Below the pieces are notes generated by a model. The model made no database searches. It was not told where the DNA came from and saw only the letters and a list, made by a program, of their open reading frames with translations. A DNA stretch of 64,000 nt from assembly GCA_029204225.1 (NCBI GenBank), contig CM055110.1, forward strand, positions 39,187,515 to 39,251,514. The letters are read 5' to 3'. Source of the DNA: Diphasiastrum complanatum (taxonomy: Eukaryota; Streptophyta; Lycopodiopsida; Lycopodiales; Lycopodiaceae). Both the position numbers and the translations under genes were made by a program. Positions 43,871 to 55,290 of this stretch are shown here, one piece after another; within the stretch, counting starts at the first letter, position 1, and each line of letters opens with the position of its first letter.

Positions 43871-45384
43871 CCAATTGCAATCACTATACACTCCACAGAT
43901 ATCAACACTCCCATCTTGCCCTTGTACATGATAGATGCACTCCCTATTGAGTGGATGCCTGAAGATGTCTTTGTTACAGACATATCCACCAATGAGGATG
44001 GAATTCTTATTGCGAGAGAACATGAGTTATCTGATGACCAGCTAATTCACTCTCTGGATCTCGACCGTTTAGGAAAGCGTTGTATACCAAAAGAGATTAA
44101 ACTTCCATCACCATTGGCTTGTGTGCAACATCCACAACCAGTCCACACTCATGTATACCGACCCAAACTCAAAGTCTATCAATGGGATGTACACAATGAT
44201 GAAATGTTGAACACCATTGACGAAGACTTAGTTCGTGAAAAAATACCAAAACATTCATGCATGCCTACTATCAACAATCCACAAATATTTCGCATGCTAA
44301 CAAACAAATCAAGGGTTGACGTACGATTGACCGATAAGCAATTCCAAATGCGTACATGTAGGAGCCCACCTGAATCCAACCCAATTACAGGACATATAGG
44401 AGCCCACCTGAATCCAACCCAATTACCGTACATGTAGGAGCCCACCTGAATCCAACCCAATTAGGGGACTTGGAACAGTTATTGCGCAAATACAGAGATG
44501 TGTTTGCATGGAATTATAAAGAGATAAAAGGGTTCCTCCTGACGTTGTCGTCCATACAATCCCATTGTAGGATGGTGCCCTACCTGTCCGCGCAAACCTT
44601 ATCGCACCACTCCAACATATCGCGAGAAGATACGAGAAGATATTTAGAAGCTTCTCGATGCTAGTTTCATTTATGAAATCGAGCATATTAGTTGGGTATA
44701 CCAATTGCGGTGGTGCCAAAGAATAATGGTAAACTCCGTATCTGCGTGGATTTAAAGAAACTTAATGATCAAACAAATAAGTATCATTTTTTCTTATCTC
44801 TGACTACACAGATCCTTGAAGATATGGCAGGCGCTGAAGCTTTTAACTTTTTCGATGGTTTTAGTGGCTATTTCTTAGTACAAATTCCTCCTGAAAATCA
44901 TTTCAAAATAGCTTTTGTTATAGAGTTTGGTACCTTTGCATATAGCATTATGCCATTCGGTTTGTGCAATGTCCCATCCACATTTCAAAGGGTCATGCAA
45001 CGAGCTTTCAAGGATCTGTTGCACAAGAATCTAGAGATTTGTCTCGATGATCTTGGTGTGCATTCCTCTCAAGATATACATCTCGATGCCCTTGAACAAG
45101 TTTTCATTCGCTGTCGAAGGTTCGGAATCTCACTAAATCCCGACAAGTGCCAGATCTAGATTACCCATGGTGTGGTACTGGGCCATATTATTTCTCGAAA
45201 TGGTATCGCCACTAATCCTGAAAAGATCAGAGTAATTCTTGAAATGTCCCTACTCGGCACAGTGAAAGAAATTTACATCTTTCTAGACCACACAGGTTAT
45301 AATCAAATTTTTATAATACACTACGCCAATAAAGTGCGGTTAGTATATCAAATCATTACCAACACAAGGTGGACAGAAGACTGA
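43871..45384 (+). pseudogene. Gypsy linker and reverse transcriptase (copy C)
   Basis: The linker is open to 44,437 (INTPILPLYMIDALPIEWMP, HELSDDQLIHSLDLDRLGKR, YQWDVHNDEMLNTIDEDLVR), ending in a 38-bp triplication. RT continues in another frame: GDLEQLLRKYRDVFAWNYKE, a frame slip, VVPKNNGKLRICVDLKKLND (44,705), FNFFDGFSGYFLVQIPPEN (motif A Asp), LEICLDDLGVHS (DD kept, preceding Tyr lost), NPDKCQI, TAG (Trp expected), VLGHIISRNGIATNPEKI. It ends in TGA at 45,382 within TRWTED-stop-IKAFEDLK, the stop shared with copy B. Confidence 0.85.
44354..44467. repeat. Perfectly spaced 38-bp triplication inside the pol linker
   Basis: ACAT(G/A)TAGGAGCCCACCTGA + ATCCAACCCAATTA occurs at 44,354, 44,392 and 44,430, exactly 38 bases apart. 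It encodes the conserved HxGAHLNPTQL motif once per copy, each time in a different frame because 38 is not a multiple of three. The net gain of 76 bases throws RT out of frame. Confidence 0.95.
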
Positions 45385-46080
45385 ATTAAAGCCTTTGAAG
45401 ATCTTAAATAGGCTTTAGTTACCTCACCCATTCTTCGCATGCCCGATTATACTAAGGAGTTCCATGTGCATATGGACACTAGTAAGTATGCTATTGGTGT
45501 TGTTTTAATGCAACTCGGAGAATATGGAAAGGATTTTGCAATTTGTTTCCTGAGTCGTCAGCTTGTTCTAGCTGAGGTTAATTATTCCACAACAGATCAA
45601 GAAGTACTAGCAATGGTCTATGTTGTTCAACAGTTTCAACATTATTTGCTCGGCCAGTTGTTTGTTTTCTATACCGACCATCATGCTCTTCGTTACCTAT
45701 TGAATAAACCTTGCAAAACTAGACGAATTGCATGATGGTTGTTGATTCTTTTAGAATTCAACTTTCGAGTTGTTATTGGAAAGGAATCACAACATTTTCT
45801 AGCTGATCATCTTTCATGATTACCTAATGGTGAAGCGTCTGATGAGCCAATAAATGATGAGTTGCCATATGCGTGTCTAATTTTTATGGATGCAACTCCG
45901 TTATGGGCAGATGATATCACTAGATATCTAGCCACTGGGGAAATCGATCCTCAGTCGACAAGACCGCAAAAAATCAAACTTATTATGAAATCTTTACCAT
46001 ATCATCTTATTGCGAGACAACTATATAAGTTAGGTATTGATGGTATTACACGTCGTTGTGCCCATGAGTCTAAAGTCTGA
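45385..46080 (+). pseudogene. Gypsy RNase H and integrase zinc part (copy C)
   Basis: After the shared TGA the same frame has one TAG, then EFHVHMDTSKYAIGVVLMQL (Asp), STTDQEVLAMVYVVQQFQHY (Glu), VFYTDHHALRYLL (Asp), TGA at 45,733, HFLADHLS (Asp), TGA, then open 45,862-46,080: TPLWADDITRYLATGE, LPYHLIARQLYKLGIDGITR, RCAHESKV. The last piece begins the integrase zinc domain. Confidence 0.8.
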
Positions 46081-47184
46081 CAGATTATTGCCTTGACACA
46101 TGAGGGTATTGGGAGTGGACATTTTTCCTCTGATGCTACTGCTAGGGCAATTCTTCTGGTTGGATTTTCGTGGCCAACCCTTTTCAAATACCCTTACGCT
46201 TATGTAAAAGTTTGTGACGTTTGCCAACGTGCAAAGAATACCAAAAAAGCTGATCACAATCTCCTTACTCCAATACTTGAAAGCGAAGCCTTTCACAAAT
46301 GAGGTATTGATTTTGTTGGACCTATTAGTCCAGCAACACGTGGCACACAATCACGATATATCTTGATTTCCACCGATTATGCAACAAAGTGGATAGAGGC
46401 TAGAGCAACACGCGAAGCCGACGCAAAGTCTGTAGCACGCTTTCTCTATGAAAACATCATCACTAGATTTGGTTGTCCAATAGAGCTTGTCAGTGATCGA
46501 GGATCTCACTTCCTTAATGAAGTCATCAATAGTTTACTGACTCATTACTTCGTTATCCACCAAAAGAGTACCTCGTACTATCCTAGATGCAATGGACTAG
46601 CTGAGTCTACAAATAAAACGATTTGTAAAATCTTAACCAAGATAGTAGAAACCAGTCGATCAAACTGGGAAACGAAGTTATTCTCTGCTATATGGGCCTA
46701 TCATACAATGCCAAAGCGAGCCACGGATTGGAAAACACCTTTTGAGCTGGTATATGGCCAAGAGGCTGTTATGCCAGTGGAATTTTTTATTCCATCCTTA
46801 CGCGTCACTTTAGCTTTTGCCAAAGACTTGTGTGATGATAATGCTTATCACCACCAAGTTCAAAATCGACTTTTCACGTTGACAAAACTATGTGAAACAC
46901 ATCTTATATCCTACCATGCACAGTTAGTCCACAAACGACGACATAAGGCCTGGCATGGTCATCATGTCCGGACCAAGGATATTTACGATGGTGATAAAGT
47001 TTTACTTTACACATCTTCCAAAGTCCATCTAGGCAAATTGAAATTCCGTAGCCAAAGTCCTTATGTTGTCCAAAAGATTTTTACAAATAGTGTCGTGCAC
47101 TTGGAAATGCTAGAAGGCATACCCCTTGACACATTAGTCAATGGTAACCGTCTACGGCGATACTATGAAGACACCTTACCATAG
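46081..47184 (+). pseudogene. Gypsy integrase (copy C)
   Basis: HEGIGSGHFSSDAT and CDVCQRAK complete the HHCC site; a TGA at 46,300 replaces the Trp of K-W-GIDF. The core is then open to 47,184: GIDFVGPISPATRG (Asp), IELVSDRGSHFLNEVIN (Asp), NGLAESTNKTICK (Glu), LFSAIWAYHTMPKRATDW. The C-terminal domain reads HKRRHKAWHGHHVRTKDIYD, GDKVLLY, GKLKFRSQSPYVVQKIF, RRYYEDTLP. No chromodomain. A single nonsense change separates this from an intact integrase, making it the best preserved gypsy gene here. Confidence 0.9.
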
Positions 47185-48610
47185 ATCCTGTTTGAGATGC
47201 ATTTCAGGATTTCTTCTCATTTTCTATTATTTTTTTTTCTTTCCTCGTGTCTAATGATTAGACTTATTTTTTTCCATGTATATTCCTACCCAAATTTTTT
47301 ACAATACCCTCTATAGAATACTCTTGGAAAATACAAAGGAAATATGTGAACACTTCGATTTTTAAACACGAGCTCGAAAGATATTTTTCAATACCTTTTG
47401 TTTTTTTGTCCCTTGTAAATTTCTACATACTTTGAAAATTTTAATACTTAGCTCTAATTGTTCACATTTTTCCAAGACGAGATCGACTCAAAAAATCCGT
47501 AATTTTTCGAGACATCGAGATTTTTTTGAGTCCTCTCTACTTTTTTCAATCCAGAATTCCACCAACATTCCCCATGATAGCTTGCATCCAACCCTCAAAT
47601 TTCACTATAAATTCGTCGCACGCTCTTTCCTTATTAATTCTCAAGAGAGCTCATGTTAGATTAGCAAATCTCTGGCGCTTTTTCGGACTTCTCATCCAAT
47701 TCCGCCGATTTTAACTCCACACTAATCGCTCTCAAAAATACTTTCATACAATTGTTCTTCAGAGCCAGTTGTAGCCGCCATCAATTCCAAACTCACCGCT
47801 ATCTCCATCGCTCCTTCACATGCATACATCATCTGATTCATTTTCACATGAATCCAGCCGCCATCTTCAGCTCTATCCGCATCCGCCATCTTTCACAAGT
47901 ACCCTCTGTTTGTACAGTGCCATCTGTATCCGCGATTTGTATCCACCACATGTTCCGCTATTTGTATATGTCATATGCATCTGCCATCTTCAGCTCTATT
48001 TGTATCTGCCATCTTTCACAGGTACCCTCTCTTTGTATCCACCACTATACTTATCAATTCCATCCGCCCACCACCAACAAATAGTTTCATCCCACAACAA
48101 AATTTGAATCCACCAACTTGTATCCGCCATCTACTTTATCTCCAGCCGCCATACTACGTTTCTGTATTAAATTTCATCCGACGACGGCCACCTTTTTGCA
48201 TCCGACGATCACCTTTTTTTCCTTTTTACTGCATCTACCACCCTCGCTCTGCTTTCTGAATTCTTTCAAGTTTCGTCTATTTTTCGACTTCGTCTATTTT
48301 TTGAGTTTCATCTATTTTTCAAGTTGGTCTATTTTTCTGCTTTCTGAATTCTTTCGAGTTTCGTCTGTTTTTTGAATTTCGTCTGTTTTTCGAGTTTCGT
48401 CTATTTTTCGAGTTCGTCCATCTTTCGAGTTTTTTGTCTGTTTTTCGAGTTTTGTCTATTTTTTGAGTTCGTCTATCTTTCGAATTTCGTCTGTTTTTCG
48501 AGTTTCTCTGTTTTTCGAGTCTCCTCAACTTTTGATGCCTCTGCATCTTTTCGATACCTCTATATCTTTTTGATCCATTTGCATTCCTCACCACTATAGA
48601 CACTCCAAAA
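47185..48610 (+). other. Spacer between integrase and ORF-X (copy C) with minisatellites
   Basis: No gene. A 120-bp segment with CCATCTTCAGCTCTAT and CCGCCATCTTTCACA is duplicated (about 47,857 and 47,981). From 48,260 to 48,540 a roughly 20-base CT-rich unit (TTTTTCGAGTTTCGTCTAT) recurs about 14 times. Copy B has a minisatellite at the same place, but of unrelated sequence. Confidence 0.7.
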
Positions 48611-50700
48611 ATGGCCGAATCAGATTTCGAACACAATGCTGGTGTACCAGAGATGCCTCCGCCATTAAAATTGATTCCATGTGAACATACTGCCATGTGA
48701 ATATACTTCCATGTTCCAGTGGTACAACCAAGCACATATGCTCTTCCAGATGTTTGATTTCAAAATTCCTCAGTGGAAGGAACATCAGAGCCTCTACCTT
48801 ATATACCAAGCTTATGAAAACTTTGTAGCCAAAGAGTTGATGTTCTATGTCGATCTTCCCAATCTTCAGCTCTATTTCTACTTGGCTATTAGCAGTCTTA
48901 CTACCTTCGGCTTTCCAAGTGGTCACAAAGAGAAATTGGTAAAGTTGACCAACATGATGCAACAATCCTATGCCAAGTTCCTTGACACCTCAGTCAACAA
49001 GTGGAAGAACAAGGATGGCATCCTCCTCGAAGCCATCAAATCCAAGGAATTAGGAGCTGCCTATGCCTACCTCACCAGGTACACATTTACATGCAAGGCA
49101 CATCTATTGTTGATTCCACTCCAGATTTTTCCCATGCTTGCCGAATCCTATGAAGCCAGGCATAACATGTATAATTGGCCGGATTTATCTCCAGACTATT
49201 GTCCCACGTCCTCCAAAAGAGAGCCCCAGTCACATCATTGGGCTACATCTTTTTTTATCTTGCCCAAAGTCAGTCTTCATGTGACTTGAAGCTTGCGTTG
49301 CTTCCATGGGATGTTGCTGCTAGCCAATGTGATACCCCATCCATAGCTTCAGCCACATCTTCCCCACATGTTGTTGTAGCTCATGAGTGTCGCATCAAGA
49401 AGAGGCATGATCGGTCATCACCAACCTCTCAACTTGCTGATACCACACCACCACCAAAAAAGAAAAGGATGAAGATGACCGCCAGCAAACTAGCTCATGA
49501 ATCCGACACGGAGTCCGATCACCCACCGCCATCTACGACAAATCACCCGGCTCAAAGAAAACAAAAGAACAAGATGGTTGGATACGAAGATGTTCCATCT
49601 CACATTGAAGACAATGGAGATGAAAAAGAAGGCAGCCTCCAACCGAGACACACCCGCCGTTGACAAATCTCACATGTGGTCTCCTCTCCTCGGCACCAAA
49701 TCATGGACACGCAGCTCCCAGTGCAATCACCTCAACTCAACGTTCCAGATTTCCATCCCCATCGGGACCACCTCCAGTTCCTATAGCTTCTGTGGTGGCC
49801 ATCCACCCACAGGCAACAGTTTCAGGGGAGGGAGAAAGGGAGCAACCTGCAACTATATGAGCAGAAGACACAATTGCAGCTGATCCCACTCACAAAGACA
49901 CAATAGAAGGAATAAGAGAAGCTGAACTTGATCAAGTACCGCAAGTAATGCAAGTTCAAGGAAGCCTAATGGCCAAAGATAAAGTTGAAGACCCCTCTAC
50001 TCTAAAGCAAGACGGCTTCATCAATGTAGACGCTCTTGAATACTTCGATGAAGGCGATCTTATAGAAGAGGAGGTGGGGACAGTTGCAGAGGCAGTTGTA
50101 CCAGTCTCATCGCTAACTTCCACCACTGCCACCACCATTGTTGATATCATACCCGTTACCATCCCTCTTACCCCTGTTGCTACCATCCCTACCACCTACG
50201 TTAATACTGATAAAAATACACAACTAACTGTTCCATTATTGTCTTGTTTCACAGTGTCTCAGTTTTCCTTTCCTACCTACCATTGTTTTTTGACTGGATT
50301 CCCCGTCCTTCCAGCCTATGACAGCTAGTCCAAAAGAGCCAAAGAATCCTTGAAGTGACATGCTGAGACCACTTACCACCTTCATTGGATGGTAGACTAG
50401 CTAGCACAACAGACAAATGAGCTCATAATGGCAAAGCAGGACCTGCAGTTAAGACATGTAGAGTTGCTGACAATTATGGAAGAGTTGCAAAGTGAAAGGG
50501 CCAAGAGATTGGAAGAACAGAACCTATTTTCAAATCAGCTCCAATCCCTCCAATAGGTGCAAGACCATTTCGAGCGCTGGTTAGATCTCATGACTCAAGA
50601 AAATGATAGACTAACTGACGTGATGACAATAGTCAAGCAACCAATCAGGCCAGAGGATACCAACTCTAAAATGAGTAATTTCAAATGAAATTAGACTAAC
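48611..50700 (+). pseudogene. ORF-X copy C, N-domain to coiled coil
   Basis: ATG 48,611 (MAESDFEHNAGVPEMPPPLK) is followed by a slip, then 48,681-49,289: FKIPQWKEHQSLYLIYQAYE, ISSLTTFGFPSGHKEKLVKL, DTSVNKWKNKDGILLEAIKS, AAYAYLTRYT. In another frame (49,175 on) comes FISRLLSHVLQKRAPVTSLG, matching copy B. The NLS-like PPPKKKRMKM is at about 49,450. A Thr/Pro-rich linker follows (49,948-50,328), then TTYHLHWMVD and heptads (MAKQDLQLRHVELLTIMEEL, SERAKRLEEQNLFSNQLQSL) to about 50,690. The gene continues after the inserted element at 56,119. Several frame slips; no known family. Confidence 0.6.
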
Positions 50701-50808
50701 ATAACTATAAAAAAATAGTGTTGGCTATAGTGAAGTAAGGAAAGCTTAGACCTGTAGACTCGACGTAGGCATATTAGTGCAGAAAAAAGACGACCATAAT
50801 GATGATGT

Positions 50809-51640
50809 TGTGCAAAAAGTACAAAAAGGACCAAGAGTGGATACTAATCTGATCCTCAAGAGGTATTGGTTGTCAGATTACTTGATCTATCAATCTACTT
50901 GAGATTAAGATCAATCTAGATCAATTCTAGACACAAAATCCTAACAAGAACAATCATTAATTGAAGGTAGGTGTACTTTCTGGTTTTCCACGTGTGAAAA
51001 CCTATCTGAGTATGGAATCCAACCTAAAAATCAAGTACACATTGATAGAAGCTCAAAACAATCAAAACAAATGTAGACAAATGGAGAGAATCACTCAAAA
51101 TTGCTTCCAAAACCAAGATTGGTGTCTCACATTGATCATGGCCAAATGTGGCTCTATATATACAATAAGTGGGAGCTCGTGGTATTGATCATCTCTCTGA
51201 TCCCACATGTGTGAAGGTGCTTTGTCATATGATGATTCATCATGCAAAACTGACACTTGGACAAAACCTTCTATTTTGAGCACTTTTGGTCCATTTTCCT
51301 TCTATATGGAGATCTACTTGGAAATCTTCTAGAAGTCAAAATTTGTCTACTTCAGCTTATTCCACATGTGTGATATGTCCTCTACACATGGGATATGACA
51401 CCTAACCAAAGGATGTGGCTCATGCAATCAATAGATTGATGCCATGTGTCATTTGTCTAGAAAACTAGTTTTTGGCCATTTTAGCCACTAGAACTTGAGT
51501 TAAATCATATGTACAACATATATGATTATGGTACATGACAAGTACACTAGTTTCACACGTGGAAACAGGCTCCACACATGTGTGTTTATCTATATACAAG
51601 CTTTTTGGCCTCTACCAAGCTTATTTTTGCATTTTTCACA
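50809..51640 (-). repeat. 3' LTR of the copia-type element
   Basis: Begins TGTGCAAAAAGTAC and ends TTTTTCACA. It aligns over its whole length with 55,291-56,118 with roughly 40 differences counted by eye, including a 4-base indel near 51,085. Confidence 0.9.
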
Positions 51641-51653
51641 CTCCTCAAAAATC
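51641..51653 (-). other. Polypurine tract
   Basis: The minus strand reads GATTTTTGAGGAG directly before the LTR start TGTGAAAAATGC. The element at 61.6 kb has AAATTTGAGGAGGAG at the same place. Confidence 0.75.
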
Positions 51654-52035
51654 TAGCTTGGTAGATCTAGCTTGATGGAAAACATGATGATCTTGAACTT
51701 GACTCCATGGGCTGAATTGGTCTTTGTTGGTTCAAAAGGTGTGAAGATCAGCCAATGAGCTTGATGTTGATCTGAAATCTATCCATGATAGTGCTTCTTT
51801 GATGTTGACATCTTTGATGAACTTGAGAGCTTTGCACCATCCTAGCACCTCCAAAATTGATTCCTTCCAAATTTCATGTAGATGCTTGACTTTGAGGCTT
51901 GGTCCTTCTTCATGTGCATGCTCATCCATGAGAAAATAAAGATTTCTTTTTTATTTATTAGGATCACAAAGATCTAACATCATATTACCATGATCTAGAG
52001 AATTAGTCTCATCCAAATTGGCAAGACTATGCATG

Positions 52036-53235
52036 CTATAAAACAAAGTGTTGCAATATATCTTTATGCTTGTTTACCATGCTAATCTCAGATTTAATGA
52101 GGCAAAATACTTCATTATGGAGATAAGTGTCTTTAGAAGATGATTCACTCACTCTCATAAAGAGTTTACAATTTGCCTCAATACAAATTTTCAAACTATG
52201 AGTGAACAAATCACTTTGATGAAATAACCATTTGCTTTCTAATTGATTTAAAATCAATTTCAATCTTTTAATAACATCATCTATGTTCTCAAGAGAGACT
52301 TCATACTCAACTACTATGGCTTTACTCCAATTTTGAGATGCAATGATCTTACTAAAGCAGATTGATTTATCAAATGACATAAGAGAAGTAAGTATGAGAT
52401 GTACACCACATGAGATATGCTCCTCTTTCCCTTGATATGTGAGCCACATGGATTCAACCATATTTCTTGAGTTTATTTTTGGAATCACTATTTGATAAGG
52501 TCTCTCCTCCTCAATCCTTGGCACACTTGAACCTTGAGAAGGATTCTCCTCCTCAATCCTTGGCACATTTGAACCTTGAGATGACTCCTTAAGGTCCTCT
52601 TCATGGTGCTCCTTTTTGATGGAGATCCGAGACCTCCATGTCTCATAATGATCACAAAAAGTATGACTATTCAATATGCATTTCCTATGATTATGAAGAT
52701 TACTTATGCTAGAAACATAAGTCCAAAAATCACCACAACTTGGCATGATTTTTCCAATATTGAAATCAAAAGGTATTTCCATCTCAATAAGGCTAACTAC
52801 TTGCTTATGGATATAAGTGTCCACTTTGGATGCTTCACTTATTCTCATAAGAAGTTTACAACTTGCCTTTAAGATTGAAAACTTACAATTTTCATCTTTA
52901 TGAATGAACACATCATTCATGATCTTATTGAAACCAAAAGATCCTACATTATGAAGATATTTCCATTTCCTTGACTTCATAACTAATGTAAGCCTACAAG
53001 GAAAACATATTTTGCTATCTTTTAAAGCATCACACTCAACTAGTATTGCCTTAATCCACCTTTGAGATACAAAAATCTCTTCAAAGCAAAGTGGTTCTTC
53101 ATAAGTTGACATGAGAGCATAAATGAAACTATTTTCATTTTGTGATTGCTCCTTATTCTTGTTTGATTTCTCTTGGATAATAACAATAAGTTTGAACTTG
53201 TCCAAAGTTCCAAGCAAAATACTTTTCAAGGACAT
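52036..53235 (-). CDS. 399-residue protein with duplicated copia-derived module
   Basis: An open frame from ATG 53,235 with no stop, unusual among its decayed neighbours. Residues about 38-154 and 279-384 are repeats of one module: IYALMSTYEEPLCFEEIFVS / LILTSLMSFDKSICFSKIIA, QRWIKAILVE / QNWSKAIVVE, CKLLMRISEASKVDTYIHKQ / CKLFMRVSESSSKDTYLHNE. The start of each module resembles the piece just before copia RT (xEPxxFEEAxxxxxWxxAM). Between them a short motif QGS(N/S)VPRIEEE is itself doubled. No catalytic residues are visible. It may be a leftover of pol that kept its frame, or a real small protein of a non-autonomous element; I cannot decide. Confidence 0.5.
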   Translation of the reverse strand: MSLKSILLGTLDKFKLIVIIQEKSNKNKEQSQNENSFIYALMSTYEEPLCFEEIFVSQRWIKAILVECDALKDSKICFPCRLTLVMKSRKWKYLHNVGSFGFNKIMNDVFIHKDENCKFSILKASCKLLMRISEASKVDTYIHKQVVSLIEMEIPFDFNIGKIMPSCGDFWTYVSSISNLHNHRKCILNSHTFCDHYETWRSRISIKKEHHEEDLKESSQGSNVPRIEEENPSQGSSVPRIEEERPYQIVIPKINSRNMVESMWLTYQGKEEHISCGVHLILTSLMSFDKSICFSKIIASQNWSKAIVVEYEVSLENIDDVIKRLKLILNQLESKWLFHQSDLFTHSLKICIEANCKLFMRVSESSSKDTYLHNEVFCLIKSEISMVNKHKDILQHFVL

Positions 53236-53600
53236 AAAATAAATTCAAGCTACTTTCATGAAAGTGACATCTATCTTTGCATCTTGAACCAAACAATGCA
53301 CTTCCAAATGAAAAATTTCAAAAGATTTGACATGCATTGTGATGGACTCTTGAAGACAAATCTTGCAAGTCCTTGTGAGACTCCAAGCCTCATTAACCTT
53401 TCCACAAAGGAAACAGCTTTCCTTAGACTTGTCCTTCTTGTATTTGCATTTTGAACTTGAAGCTCCATCCTTCACCTCGGCCCCCTTGCTTTGGTTCTCC
53501 TTGGATGGATTTGTCTTCTTTTTTTAGCATCTTGAAAAAAAATATCCTCCCTTGCCACAAAGGTTGCACTCAAGATCCTTTCTTTCCTTCAATAGGATGC
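53236..53600 (-). pseudogene. Nucleocapsid remnant with decayed zinc knuckles
   Basis: The minus strand reads LECNLCGKGGYFFSRC (CCHC with His replaced by Tyr), TAA, then KDGASSSKCKYKKDKSKESC, FLCGKVNEAW (second knuckle half lost). KDKSK followed by CF(L/F)CGK is shared with the copia derivative at the right edge of the window, supporting one family. Confidence 0.65.
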
Positions 53601-55277
53601 CACCTATTGATGCCATGTGAATAAAAACCTGTGATATGATTCTACAAATGTAATTTGTGACTCTCAAGAGACTAGATTTGAACATCTTCAACAATCTAGT
53701 AGGATCTACAAAAGATCTAACTCACAAACCTAAGAATCAATTTTCACACTAATGACTAGTCACTTGGAAACTTTGCTTTGATCACTAAGACAAAAGCACA
53801 CAATCTTTGAATCAAATGACAAAATAAATCAGATCCAATCTCCTATTGGACTCATCAAATACCAATGACTCTTTCTTTTGAAAATTGAAATGGATATGAA
53901 ATATTTGGCACCTAGATTTTCCTTTTCACTTGACTAGTTCTCTCAACACTTGATATTCTTGAACAAAAGATGGGTTTTTTTTTTTCAAACACATGAAAAT
54001 CAAACTTAATCACTTCTTTTGGACTCTCTTGACCCAAATAATCTCACTCTTCAGATTTAGAATGAATTTGATTTGATTTGAAAACAAACTATACCACCAA
54101 TTTTTCACATAGCTTAAAAATTAGACAACTAGAGATTCACAAAGATCTCAACCATGCATGAATACTCAAATATGGACTCCTCCTCATTCTAGACATTCAA
54201 TGGGATCACAAATTGACCCTCACACTCTCACAAAGAAAGTTGAATAGAACTAATTTGAGTTTCATACATTCTATGTCAATTTTTGCTCAACAAATTGAAT
54301 TCAATCACTCCTATTGGATTCCACCAATTACTCTACTTTTAAGACTTGGAATGAAATTCAAAATCAAAAGTTGTGATTTTTTCTCACTAAGATATTGTGC
54401 TTCAAAGAGCTAATGCCACTTAGAAAGATTTGATCACCTAGGTGAATACAAATTCTCCACTAATAACAACACAATATGAGCTTCTAGATCTTGCCCTCTA
54501 CAAAGGAAGGAACTCTTAGACAATTGGATCTCTCTCTACACATTTGCCAAAGACACCTTAATGACTCTTTTCAAACCTTACAATCACTCAAACAAATTGA
54601 GTAGGGTTGAACAATATGACTTGGATCTCAATCTCTTTTCTAGAACTCTCAATTTAAGTCAATCTATGTCAAATTCTACAAAAGATTTGCATAGATGCTC
54701 TATATGCACTAGAAACTCTCAAAGGTTTCACTTGGAGGACAGATCCAAGGATGTTTTCTAGCAAATTGATGCTTCTAAACTTGACCCTATCACTCTTGAA
54801 CAAATCTAGAGCGATGGTACAATGGATTTCAACCTCTCACCTTGCATATCACTCCTTAATCTATGATTTTTAGCAAATCTCTCTCAACTTCAACATGCAC
54901 TCAAAAAATCAGAGATAATCAATTAATGCACCTAATTCAAGCTCAAAATTTAATTTCTTGGCTGATCTAATCCAAGAACTAATCAAGGGGTTAGATTCTC
55001 TATAGAAAATACTTGATTTTGCACCAAAAATCACTCAAATTGGGTATGTGCGTCAAATTCTACAAATTTTTGAAATTTCTCAGTCAAAACTAGAGTTGTA
55101 TGGTCTCACACGTGTGAAAAGGGTTCCTACAGCCCACAACAAGATCTGGAGCAAAAATTTTGAGGATAGCTATCAAATCCAACTCGCTACACAAAATTTG
55201 ACTAGTTTCCAAAAAACTACTAATTTTGGCTTTGATTTGGATTAACCCTATCAATTTCAGCAAAACCTCTTGTACTA
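53601..55277 (-). other. Internal region of the element without recognisable gene
   Basis: AT-rich DNA between primer-binding site and nucleocapsid remnant where gag would be. Short open stretches occur, but none shows the UBN2 gag motif on the minus strand. Confidence 0.5.
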
Positions 55278-55290
55278 GCCTCTGATACCA
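55278..55290 (-). other. Primer-binding site (initiator Met tRNA type)
   Basis: The minus strand reads TGGTATCAGAGGC immediately after the LTR end TTTTTTCACA. Confidence 0.9.

Noticed and set aside
48319-48735. Minus-strand Arg/Lys/Asn-rich frame (SKNRRNSKNRR)
   Set aside because: Reverse of the CT-rich minisatellite in the spacer of gypsy copy C.
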